Shown here: positions 21,785-33,200 of the stretch, piece by piece
Numbering within the stretch: the stretch's first letter is position 1
Layout of the letters: every line of letters starts with the position of its first letter
Assembly (NCBI GenBank): GCA_932294295.1
Contig: OW028579.1
Span: forward strand, 33,615,250 to 33,679,249
Direction of reading: 5' to 3'
Source: Alitta virens
Lineage: Eukaryota; Annelida; Polychaeta; Phyllodocida; Nereididae
DNA: 64,000 bases
The notes under the pieces: model-generated
Databases searched by the model: none
What the model saw: the letters and a program-made list of their open reading frames with translations, nothing else
Told to the model about the DNA's origin: nothing
Translations under genes and position numbers: made by a program

Positions 21785-22112
21785 CCATCTATCTGCCCAG
21801 CTCAGTCATAGTGCTCTGGGCTTCCAACCGCCGGGTCCTGGGTTAAATCCCATAAAAATTTGGCTGATACCATATTACCCACTCGCCATCTATCTGTAAA
21901 TGTTTTTGTCAAACAAATAACATCTAGGATGGGTAGTGGATTATGGCTTTATGTCTTGTATTTCTGCGCCTGATGGGCTAATTAGGACAGGCATGGACCA
22001 TGGCAATGAGATGATGGATGAAACAGCCATCCAACTAGGCTCGACAGGGAATTGAACTCGGACCCAGTGGCTGGAAGCCCAGCATGCTACCACTGAGCTA
22101 GGCCCGTTCCCC
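21785..22112. mobile_element. SINE family A, two partial copies in opposite orientation
   Basis: A plus-strand head fragment at about 21785-21860 (GCCCAGCTCAGTCATAG, GGGTCCTGGGTTAAATCCC) is followed by a minus-strand copy at about 21925-22112 (GGCTTTATGTCTTGTATTTC through GAGCTAGGCCC). Confidence 0.8.
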
Positions 22113-22595
22113 CAAATGACATTGTATGGTACATTTGTAACAGTGTTGTTCATACAATAAGAGATTATTTTTCCATATGGATAAATATCAATAAGCAGCA
22201 CAAACATTCATTGGCTACCTAATGGTTGGATTATAGCATTCAATTTATGATTTTTTTTTGTATAACAGTGGGAAATAGAAATGTGATATTGATTATAGCT
22301 TTTCTTTATTAGCTCAGTATAGAGCTGGAATTTTAGCATTAAATGTAGAATTGGTTTGCTTCAGAATGTTCTTGTTGGAGAAAGATATTGTAATGATTGT
22401 GTTAGTAATTTCATTGAAGACAAATTTCATGTTTTCTGTCTTTGTGCAGGCTATAGTGAACTAGGAGATTTACTATATAATGACTGAAGCCAGTAAGACA
22501 TTAACTTCGGTAACCAGCCAAATTTAGCAACATTTTTATCAAATGACAAATAAGCCCAGTTTGGGCTGGGTAGAGGGTATTCACCCTTCAGTCAT

Positions 22596-22770
22596 GTTGG
22601 CATTTTGGCCTCATTGACCTCTTTTTGGGCTCAGATATAGTATTGTGACGTCATCAGTAGACAATGGCCAAGGTGAGGTCACAGAGTGCAAGAACAATGG
22701 AAAAGTAATGATGTCATAATATATGATGTAATCAAAATGAGGTCAATGAGGCAAAAAAGCCAACATGGCT
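22596..22770. mobile_element. Foldback repeat around GAGGTCAATGAGG
   Basis: GTTGGCATTTTGGCCTCATTGACC and its inverse GGTCAATGAGGCAAAAAAGCCAAC face each other about 140 bp apart, enclosing a TGACGTCA at 22646-22653. Looks like a small inverted-repeat element; end points are approximate. Confidence 0.6.
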
Positions 22771-22779
22771 TCCGCACGA

Positions 22780-23200
22780 CATTATTTGACATCACTCGAT
22801 ATCACGTGACATCACGCAACATCACTCAACATCATGTGTTGAGTAAAAATCAGGCCCAAAATTTGACATTGAACTTTGACCTAATGCCATCCCAAGGTCA
22901 AATTATATGCAAAACTCGTTTGCAATACGAACATTTTGTTCAAGACTCTACCTTCAATATTGATTGAGTTACAATAATTTTTTATCTTAAAATTCAGGGT
23001 TACCTGTGACCGTGACCTTTGACCCAATGTCATTCACAATCATAATTTATGTTTAGTTATCGAGTTATTGCAATTTTAAATTTTCTAAATGCCTGTAGCC
23101 CTTTCAGTTATTGATTTATTGCAATCTGAAATTTTCTAAATCTGAGCTAAATGTGACCTGTGACCTTGAGAAATTGGTCAAGGTCACCTATACTGGATCA
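22780..23200. other. Repetitive TGACCT/ATCAC-rich stretch
   Basis: Clusters of GACATCAC-type repeats (22785-22840) and TGACC half-sites, including TGACCTTTGACCC near 23005. Probably a degraded repeat; nuclear-receptor-like half-sites are noted separately. Confidence 0.4.
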
Positions 23201-23307
23201 AAATGTTTGTGTTACTCAAGGTTCTGACCGAGCTTGGTTTAGCAACTAAAAAAAAATAATACAAAGGGTACTGATTCTGAACGCCAGAACAACATTTGTC
23301 ACACGTC

Positions 23308-23438
23308 TACATGGCCAATTGTGCCACGTGCATTTTCCATACGTTTGGATAAACGCATGGTTTTCACCTAATTTTAATTAGGCAAAAACCATGCATTTAT
23401 CCTTATCATGGAAAACGAACGTGGCACATTTGGCCATA
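23308..23438. mobile_element. Foldback MITE family E copy
   Basis: Ends TACATGGCCAATTGTGCCAC and GTGGCACATTTGGCCATA are inverted copies; the interior CCATGCATTT and AATTAGGCAAAAACC are shared with copies at 38.1, 40.3 and 48.2 kb. The TA at the ends suggests TA target duplication. Confidence 0.85.
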
Positions 23439-23449
23439 AAATAAGCTCA

Positions 23450-24411
23450 CTCATATATTGAAATTCGGGTTTCAGTGGACTATTTTGGTAGTCTCGATTG
23501 AAATTGTCATACTTAATCTTGTACCTCTTATCTAAGCCCTGCATAGAAACAATGCAAAATCAATACCACATGTGAATTTCCCACACAAGTAGGACGTTCT
23601 TTTGGAATTTTACAGCAATGAACCCAGTGTCCGCGAAATCTTTTTCCAATAGTCGGACAAAGTGTCAGACACAAAATAATTTCATGTCTCACATTCAAGC
23701 GCCTTGCTTGACTAAACTTTAACAATTATTTCCAACCCAGGTTAATATACTTTAAAAAATCTAATATTGCGTTAAAAAAAAAATGATAAGAAAGGCCGTT
23801 GTGCAAGATTAAGTCTTAAAGTACAGTAGATCATTGATGACAAATATATTTTTACATAAACTTGTATACTGATGTGTGACCTGAAGTGTAAAATTGTTTA
23901 ACACGCACAAATGTTACAAAAGATAAGTGTTTAGATAAAAATGTAATTTTCTTTTGTGAATTTCAGGGGGGGGAGTGGGGGGGGATGATTGCATTGATCA
24001 TCCCCACCCCCCTTCCCAAAAAGTGGGGGTTAATATCCCCTGCATCCCCTTGTATCGACGCCCCTGTTTCCATGCATGACTTTTATCACATGCAGTCTGC
24101 CAGTTTTTAGCAGATATATTAGGTATTTTTAATGCATTGTCATTGCAGTCGATTAACACAGAAAAAACATGTGTCATGTGACAAATCAATTAACACAGAA
24201 AAAAAATTGCTTGATGAAAAAATGTGTAGGGCAACCGCAGAGGTAACAAGCAATTAGTTAATTTATTTATAAATATATTGACACAGTTAAAGAGTACTTA
24301 CTAATAAGCCGATAACAACTGTTAACATCAGTAACATTGCCCTTTAATAAAATCTCAAATGAAAAAAAGAACATGAAATATAAAAGCATAACATTTTTAT
24401 GATTGCACATA
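23450..24411. other. Intergenic sequence without recognised gene
   Basis: No coding segment recognised. A short GC-rich patch (GGGGGGGAGTGGGGGGGG) occurs near 23967-23985. Sequence just before the Tc1 element (AACATGAAATATAAAA, GATTGCACATAC) is repeated on its other side. Confidence 0.4.
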
Positions 24412-25930
24412 CAGTGCCTCAAAAAGTGAATGGACGGATTTGCATGGGGGTTATTTTTACTTTCTCTGTAGAAATGGACATTCAAAAATTAAGTTTTACT
24501 GCTTCATGGTGTTCTGTTGAATGCTGTGAGAGTGTTTGTTAATGTTATCCTTCCATGCATGATTAAGCACACACACACAAAAAGCATTGAACCATGTCAC
24601 AGAGGACTCAAAAAAGTCTTGGGACACCTTAATAATTAAGCCTTAATTGATTGCTAGACACAATTAATTTTAAGTCCAGACTAACACCCAAAGTGACACT
24701 GAGTGATGAGAGACTGTTTTTGGCAATTTAGTCTCAATATATTAGAATTATCCCAAGGATGCCAAGGAAACAATTGTGTTAAATATTAAAGACACAATCA
24801 TAAATCTGGAAAATGATGGCCTCAGCATTTGCGACATCTCTGAATTGTTGAAAGTTGCTAAAACCACTGCATTCAAGGGCAACTTCATCTGCTGATGACC
24901 ATGCCATAAGGTGGATGGTGAAGAAAAATCCCAAATTAACTGCCCTTGAGATCAACCCAGTATTGAAGGATGCAGGAATAACTATCAGTGACCAAACCAT
25001 CAGGAATAGGTTACATGTTGCAGGGTTCAGGCTGGAATTTTGCGAGGGCACATGTTGATAAACCCACATCTTACTAATCAAGGTCCTGTGGACAGATGAA
25101 ACTAAAACAAACATGTTTCATTCTGATAAGTGCACAATGTGGAGACCAAAGAACAAAGCTGATGATCCAAGGTATAACTCTGCATCTGTGAAGCAAGGAA
25201 GAGGTAGTGTGATGGCCTGCACATGTATAACTGCCATAGGAACTGATGATTTGGTCTTCATTGATGACAAAACTGAAGATGGATCCAGCATAATGGATGG
25301 CAGTACCTACAGGAAGATATTGAGCAAGTACATTGAGCCGAATGGGAAAAAACTTGCTGGCAGGGGCTTCATTGTGCAGTCTGACAACGACCCGAAACAT
25401 ACTGCAAAGGCTACCCAAGAGTTCATTGCCAAAAAAAAATTGGCAAGTGCCAAACTACCCAAGTCAATCACCTGATCTGAACCCAATTGAGCACATCTTC
25501 CATCTCCTGAAGAGGCAAATGCGTTCAGAAAATCCAAAAAATAAGGCTAAACTGAAAGAAATTGTTTTGAAGGCTTGGAAAGACATTAAACCATGCATTT
25601 TCCAGAAGATTGTCCACTCTATGCCACAGCATCTTGAAGCAGTCATTGCAAGTAAAAGTTATGCAACAAAATATTAACTGACATTGATTTTGCAAATAAT
25701 AAGTCATGGGTGCCCTGACACTTTTTGAAGTGATAAATCACCTGTCAACTGTTTGTCACACTGTTGCAGATCTATTGATTACATAATTGTCATTGTTGCT
25801 TTAAAACTGTGTTCTACTATTTTCAATAAAGTCATCTTATAAGTATTAGTGTTCTAATGTCATTCTATGAAATGTGGCCAGTGATATTAGAGAAAATCGG
25901 GGATTGTTCCATCATTTTTTTGAGGCTCTG
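24412..25930 (+). pseudogene. Tc1/mariner transposon, 1519 bp, inactive transposase
   Basis: Ends CAGTGCCTCAAAAAGTG and the inverse of CAGAGCCTCAAAAAAATG, each flanked by TA (24410-24411, 25931-25932). Inside are pieces of a DD34E transposase: helix-turn-helix region DQTIRNRLHVAGFRLE, first Asp in VLWTDETKTN, second in VQSDNDPKHTA, and Glu in PDLNPIEHIFHLLKR. The coding region is broken: stops before 24855, an apparent deletion between the DNA-binding part and the first Asp (25058-25085), and a frameshift near 25430 within a poly-A run. It was a complete element that has since decayed. Confidence 0.92.
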
Positions 25931-26271
25931 TACATACATATTATTCAAATGATGAAAACATGAAATATAAAATTAAACATAATATTTATAAGATTACACA
26001 TACATACATAATGAATTCATCAACATCAAAACTTGTTTCACGACTTGTCATTTCACACTCTATAATCACATTGTTGCATAAATGCTTTGGAATACGATAC
26101 TACTCAAGTAATACAGCAATGTCATATATTAATCAAAATAGTATTTTAATTTTTCTGTCTCTAACACTGCTAAACACCCTCTGACATCAATGAAAGTGCA
26201 GTTTGATTTATCAAATATATATCCTGCAAGTCTACCAGCCATAGTCCAACTAGCTGTGACCTAAGGGGCGT

Positions 26272-26886
26272 TCACACTATCACGTATAAGACCTACGTAT
26301 GACCACATACGTGGGGCAATCGTAGAACGCTCATCGGATTCTCGTAAAATGCTCATCGGACGTCTGTAAAATGCTCACTAAACGTCCGTCATCAGGCATC
26401 CGTCAGGCACTCGTAGGCACTCGTAGATCACTCATAGATCGCTCGCATGGAAGATGATTGGCGGGCGACAGACATCTGCTTATCGTTCAATGAGCGTTCT
26501 ATGAGTGGACGCGAGTGGATGGCGAGTATATACGGATAGACAGTGGCTATGTATGGCTATGTATGGATACGTATGGCCATGTATGTATGTAGAACGTACG
26601 TAGAATGTATGTAGGACGCTTGCCAATGGACCCCCGAGCAAATTACTTAACTAATATAAACAATTTACTCGTAGAACGTCAGCCAAAGTTTTAAACATGT
26701 TTAAGAAATTTTGCCCTCTCCATGAGTGGTCAAGCGCGACCAGGAGTGATCTACGAATTAGCGCAAGTGTACGTAAAACACTCGGCGAGTGCATCACGTA
26801 AGGATGAGAAAGAGTAAAAAAATTTAAATTCCATCAGTCGTCATATGCATGTCTTATAAGTGATAGTGTGAACGCCCGCCCCTTTA
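26272..26886. mobile_element. TIR element family 2, copy 2 (about 615 bp)
   Basis: TAAGGGGCGTTCACACTATC and GATAGTGTGAACGCCCGCCCC face each other; the same TIR as the element at 17.0 kb. The inside is degenerate short repeats (AACGTACGTAGAATG, CACTCGTAGATCACTC), with CpG far above the flanks. No ORF. Confidence 0.82.
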
Positions 26887-27284
26887 TGGCTAAGACTAGC
26901 CAGAAGCATGTCTGCGTTTCATGTTATTTTCCGCTATCTTGACTACGATTGTTTGGCAATTATACATGAGATTATCTTGGTGAAACAAACTTCGGTACTA
27001 AGACATGTGTCCTGAACATAAGTCCAAATAATATTATGTAACAGGTCTTGGTCCTCGTGGGATGATGAAGTCTTGGGTGAGGATACCAGGGAGCAGAGAT
27101 AGATTAGCGGACACCTGGGCTGTAAGCTAAAGAAAAAATGTGGGCCCTCACCCCTGTGTATTCTGTGCATTTTGGAAAATATTAACACACAATGCTCCTG
27201 AATAAACTCTCTAAACTCTGGGTTTAAAAAATGGGTAATATACATATATTGTGTAACGTTAATTTTACAGCGAAATTCATTGAG

Positions 27285-27440
27285 TTGGAAACCAAGCTCA
27301 GAGACTTGAAAACTAAACTCCAGATGATGTCATGTGAACCCAGAACCCCCATTGGCCAAGGCAGTCCCTCAACCAATGATATTCCTGGATTCACATGACA
27401 TCATAGATCTGTAGTTTAGCTTCAAAGTCTGAGCACAGAC
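27285..27440. mobile_element. Foldback MITE family D copy
   Basis: GAGTTGGAAACCAAGCTCAG and AAACTAAACTCCAGATGATG on the left mirror CATAGATCTGTAGTTTAGC on the right, enclosing CCATTGGCCAAGG. Confidence 0.78.
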
Positions 27441-27711
27441 TCTGTGGTCTGTGATAGTTTCCAAGTCAATGAACTTTGCTGTAATGCAAAAGGTAAACAA
27501 TTCTGTTCAGAAAATTCAGAGATGCTTGACTTTTAAATTTTTGATAAACAGGAACTTAAGGTGTACAAACAAGGGACACGTCTATGTTCTGACAATCATT
27601 AAAAAAGTTATTGAGAAATCTATCAAGGCAATAATGATATATTATATAATAACGATTTTTTCTTCACCTCATATAAGAATCAGTTGTGGTAACTTAAATC
27701 TGTTTTTCAGA

Positions 27712-27846
27712 TGAGGACAAGCAGGGACCTTGGCAATGAAATGAAGGATGAAACAGCCATCCTACTTAGGCTTGGCCGGGAATCAAACCCGGGACCCAAT
27801 AGTTTGAAGCCCCGTGTGCTTGCTACCACTGAGCTAAGCCTCCACC
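27712..27846 (-). mobile_element. SINE family A copy, 3'-truncated
   Basis: Head and part of the body on the minus strand: box B as GGGTTTGATTCCC, then GGATGGCTGTTTCATCC. The tail seen in other copies is missing. Confidence 0.82.
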
Positions 27847-28469
27847 CATCTTGCCATGTGATAAACTAAAAGTACACTATCATATTCCAACCGCTTCTTG
27901 TGTAATCTGGATATAGATACCCCAAAGACACTTGTCAATAAATATTCTAATCTAATCTCTAATCTTATCTAAAATAGTCTAATCTAATCTAATGCTTAAG
28001 CTGGCAAGTGGTCAGGTAGGCTATCTACAGTGACTAAGACAAAGTCAAAGACGTAATAGGACAATTGTTAAAAACCATTGATAGCTCCCTCTGGTGAAAT
28101 TACAGCTGTGTGATGACATGGGGCCACCTGGTGGCTGCATATGCTAATAGCTCACTCAACATTATCAAACAGTTCCAAGACAGACGATACTGGATTATTT
28201 AAATGGCAAATTACACAACATTATCACGAATCTCATATTAAATAAATTGTATCTAATAACATAGGCTATACATGTCTTGCGGTTTTATGTTGTAGGAATA
28301 AGAATTTGCTCATAATTTGTAGCAATTGCATGTGGTTATTTGATGACCAGTAATGGCAGTATTCGTATGATAAATTATGTAATTCAACCTATATTGTAAA
28401 TGAGTAATAATGTGAAAATATAGATACAGAATTATACAGACATATTCCATGATTCCTGTAATATTGGTT

Positions 28470-29345
28470 AGTGCTTGTTCGGCCAGAATGGAATTTTTTT
28501 TTAATTTATGCCATATCAAGGCCTAATATCTCCCATGGTGATGCTTTCATTTGGGAATTTTTCAGCCAAAATATCAAAAGTGCACATGAATTTATTTTGA
28601 GAGTTAAAGAAAATATTTCATTTTTAAAATGTCTAATTTCATCATCCGTTAGACGAAAACTAATAAAAAAGAATCCTAACATAAGGTGAAAAATAGTTTT
28701 AGAGATTTTTCCAAGGCTGTAATTGATGCATAAGGGTCTAAGAACAATATTTTTTTGGTATAAGGAAAAATGTACTCAGTAGAATTTTCAGAAATCCAAA
28801 ACGGCAGCCGCAAACTAAAAATATAATAATTCAATCAGCAATGTTCTCCCAATTGTTGGTCAAAAAACGACGGAGCAAAAAATTTTAAAATTCCGAGACT
28901 ATTTTAGCACCTGAAACCAGTCACACAGCCAAATTACATTATTTTAGCTCCTACGACAAGGAATATATGATGTCCAACTATAAGTGCCTCTATCGTCAGT
29001 CCAAATGCAGGATTCTTTTCCATTGGTTCACCATGGGCACGAACGTCGTTTATATTTGAAATATTAAATGGTTGCTATAAATAATACAAATTTAAGTGTT
29101 GTTTATTTCATGAAATATAAAGAGTCACCACAGGAGTTTTTTTGAGTCCAAACTGAGCCATATTTCCCATTGACTCTACTAGCACAAAAATGACAGATAA
29201 AGGCGCATTTTTTAAACGGGTCTAACTTTGCTAAAAATACCCAACTTATAGATAAAGAAAACATACAAAACGTAAGTTTTAAATCATCTGAATATTTGTG
29301 CCAATTTTTAAAAATAATTGGAGATGGTCATGCGGAAAATATTTC
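28470..29345. mobile_element. Diverged relative of repeat family G
   Basis: Shares an ordered set of motifs with 20170-21615 (CCCATTGACT, AAAGGCGCATTTTTTAA, TAACTTTGCTAAAAATAC, GAGATGGTCAT). End points uncertain. Confidence 0.4.
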
Positions 29346-30179
29346 CAGAATTGTATGATTGCCTCAAGAGACAGACAGTTAAAAGTTGTATAACTGGCAT
29401 TCATGGCAATGGATAACCTGGAGAGTGTCCTGGATTTACTGAACTCGTCACCAATGACAAGGAAAAGCATAATAGAAACGACCTTCAATGGCCCCAAGAT
29501 GAGTAATAACTATACCTTATGAGTCATAATAGGATAGAACAGCTATCGTAAAGCATAGAGGTCTGTCACTCATCAAATAAATGCAATTTTTAGTAGAAGA
29601 AGACAAGAAAAGTTTTCATATCAATTATACCAACTGTAATAAACTTTGACATAATTGACCATTACTGTGCAAGTAATTATTAAAAATGATATGTTCTAAT
29701 ACAATTTTTTAAAGGTTAAAATTTGTTTTCATGGTGACAGAAGCAGTTAACTTTGATAATGAGTGCAAGTTGCATGACGCAATGCAATTATTTTTGATTC
29801 CATATTATTTCACAGTTTTACACCTTGAATGCAATAATCATTAATGTACAGTAGTTATTGGATGCTGTGAAAGTGCACATACCACAAACAACGAAATTAT
29901 AATATTGTTCAGTGGGGCCAGTGGGGGATCATTGATCTTTTCATCTAATCTGGATCGGCTGGAGTTTTTCCTTATTGATCCGAGCACCTGTTGCGGTGAC
30001 AATTTTATCGGTTGCTTTCAGGCTCACGATAGCAGTCCGCGTCATGCATCTAGCGAAGACAGAATGAAAAACAACACAATTAGGATTAAAGCAAACAACA
30101 GACCAACAAAAATGTGATTATAATGAGAAATCTCAAACAAAATGGAGTCGATAGGAGATTTTGACTTGTATCAGGGAAT
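29346..30179. other. Upstream region of gene 2
   Basis: AT-rich. No TATA-box, initiator or CpG island that could be defended was found; the promoter and 5' UTR are presumably here or upstream. Confidence 0.3.
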
Positions 30180-30185
30180 TGAACA

Positions 30186-30279
30186 ATGGCCAGCTGTACT
30201 CCAATGCTAGTTAAGATTTGCTATTGGAAATACTGGCTTCTCTACTCATGGATTGTATCCAACCTATATGTGAAAACAG
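30186..30279 (+). CDS. Gene 2 exon 1: start codon and signal peptide
   Basis: ATG at 30186 is directly preceded in frame by TGA (30180-30182), then one codon, so no longer in-frame start exists in this exon. Thirty-one codons plus G end at a GTAAG donor (phase 1). The peptide has a basic region then a hydrophobic, aromatic-rich segment ([14 protein letters not shown]) consistent with a signal peptide, though less typical than that of gene 1. Support is by phase and position; a different first exon remains possible. Confidence 0.55.
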
Positions 30280-33200
30280 GTAAGAAAAATCTAAATTATT
30301 TACCATGCTTAACAGTTGTTGTATATAGGTTAGATTGAGCAATGGAATAGGATTTTCTTTAGTGATCGGAATTATTTAAAAAAATTTATTTTTATTTTTT
30401 TGCATTATTCAGATGATCAAAATTTGCTTCAAATCTTATTTCTAAAATAAATATAATTTCAAAATGAGGTTGGCATGACATTAACTTGAAAATGCTTGAA
30501 GCAACAGTATTTTGGTATTCATGGTGTTCTAAGATTCCGTTCCTGTTGGTTCAAGTGGTGAACTCTAAATGGTTTGGAATAGGCCTAATAGTATATTAAA
30601 GTTGCACTGTCTGTCAAATTTGCAATTTTCTAGGACGCTATCTCAGTTAAAAATTACCTTTATTAATATTTATATGATTTATTGTAAATTAAAACTAAAT
30701 TGTTGTGCTTAAGTGAGTATGTAATGGTGAAAAATATCATGAGACAAGAAGGCCGTATTGATTTATATCATTATTTTAATGTGCAAATTTGACAGACAGT
30801 GCACCTTTAAATTACATTTTAAATGAACTACTATATCCAAGATATTTTCAAAATATTCAACTATCAGTCCTGAACACAACTGTCAATTTCACCCATTCCA
30901 TGTATAATATTGAGACAAGGAATAGCAATATTTCAAAACAAGGCATCAATTATGATTACAAGTTTTATCTATAATAGCTACCCACTAGGTATTATTGCAC
31001 ATTCAACAAAATCCATTTGCCCTGAATTGGCCCCCTTTAATTAATCATTTAGCCTTATATTCATTAGTACAGGTAATAGTCCCATACTCCAGCCATGATT
31101 TCAGTACAAACATTGTGTTTACAAAACAGTAGTTAGGCAGGGATCGATACTGTCACCAGTGTATGAACTGGGCCATAATGCAACTGTATACACTTCCAAC
31201 TTGTTGAGTATATTGATGTGAACTTGGTGACGCCAGGCAACGACTATATGGTTGTGCAACGACTATATGACTGTATGACGTCACAAGCCACATATATGGA
31301 ACCAGTGGAAGTAATTGAACCATTTACCACAAGTATCTGTTTGTGGTTTCTCCACTCAACAGTTACTGTTATCATGGGTCATTGTTGTTTACGTTTGGCT
31401 GAAATTGATCAATCCTATTGTGGTGATCAACATTGAATTTTAATTAATATTGAATATTTAATGCCACATTTTTTCATCACTAGCTAGAGCTACTACATAG
31501 AACTATAAGTATATAAATGACAGCCAATTTTAATTTGAGGCAGCATCATATAATTAGGTCTAACACGTTTCTCTTAATCTCTTTGATACCCCGAAAAATA
31601 TTTAATTTAAGATATCCCTTTTTTATATGCTTTTGATCAAGAGATTGCGGTTGACAAAATATGTTGCATGTAGTGGTGAAATATTATGATTTTTATACGA
31701 TCAAGCCATATTGAACCAAGCAAATATGAATTGTTAAAATTGACTGGTATTGATAAATGAAGAGGCGTGTGCAAGATGATATGAACATGCAGTATCTTAG
31801 AGTTAAATTTTCATAGCTTACAAATTGACCATGTCAAATATCCTGTAATATACAATAGGTGATATTTCAGCTTCATTTAATTTTGCATTGAGTTTTGAAG
31901 GTTGATAAAATGAAATGAACATTTCAGTATATGACAGAAAATGTAAAATATGATAATGGTCCATCACCCAATTTACATAGTGAAATATATAATTACGATT
32001 TGTAATGTGGCAAACAATGTAGCAAACAATGTGGCAAACAATCAATATTTTAATGTGGCAAACAATCAGTATTTTATTGTGGCAAACAATCTGGCAACCA
32101 TCAATGTTGTAATGTGGCAAACAATCAATGTTGTAATGTGGCAAACAATCAATGTTGTTATGTGGCAAACAATCAATGTTGTAATGTGGCAAACAATCAA
32201 TATTTTATTGTGGCAAACAACGTGGCAAACAATCAATATGTTATTGTGGCAAACAATCTGGCAACCATCAATGTTGTAATATGACAAACAATGTGGCAAA
32301 AAATCAAAGTTGTAATGTGGCAAACAATCAATATTGTAATGTGGCCAAACAATGTGGCAAACAATCAATATTTTATTGTGGCAAACAATCTGGCAACCAT
32401 CAATGTTGTAATATGACAAACAATGTGGCAAACAATCAAAGTTTAATGTGGCAAACAATCAATGTTGTATTGTGGCAAACAATCTGGCAAACAATATTTT
32501 AATTTGGCAAACAATCTGGCAAACAATAAAAATGAATACAAAAAGAACGGAAAAAAAACTGACATGAAAATGTGTAGTTAGTTTTTATCACAGATTTAGT
32601 TGGGAGCCTGACATGGAATGGTTTAATGACTTGCATCATGCCAATTTTCTAAATTCAGGAGACACATTGTTATAATGAATCGTTACTATGATTTATTTAC
32701 AAATCAGGAGAGGTTTATCATAAGCAAGGTAACTAACATGTTCTAAAACACATGGCAAACAAAAAAATGTTATCATAACACCTTTTTGCTGTTGGTTTTA
32801 AAATGGATTTCTAAGGTATTATTAGCTCGAAATAATTTTTGCAACCCTTTGACAGTGAAAGTTTGACTTCGATGACAAAAAGCAATAATGTCAGTTGCAG
32901 TCTGGTAGGCAGACATTAAAAATGGACAAAAAACTAGGTTGCCTAGCGCAAGGAAAACATAAGCATGAATTATGTCTGCTAAGCCAATAATTACGCTGTC
33001 AGCTTATTGTAGCTTAGTTTATGAGTTTTGAGTGAAATTTTAAGTGCACCTAGGTTACGGATACATATGAAAAATTTATTGTTTTTATTGTTTGTTGGTG
33101 CTTCAATAAATTACAGTTTGAAGTGAATTAAAACGAACAAATTAGATCTAAATTTAGTGGCCCCTTTTTCCTGTTGTCTGTAGTTCTTGCAGTTTCAGCA

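Noticed and set aside
26943..27245. 100-codon minus-strand frame
   Set aside because: No recognisable domain, composition like random AT-rich DNA, and no splice or repeat support.
31818..32502. Open frames in the 32-kb minisatellite (WQTINVV and CHITTLIV repeats)
   Set aside because: Repeat-driven frames on both strands; the unit lacks stops by composition.
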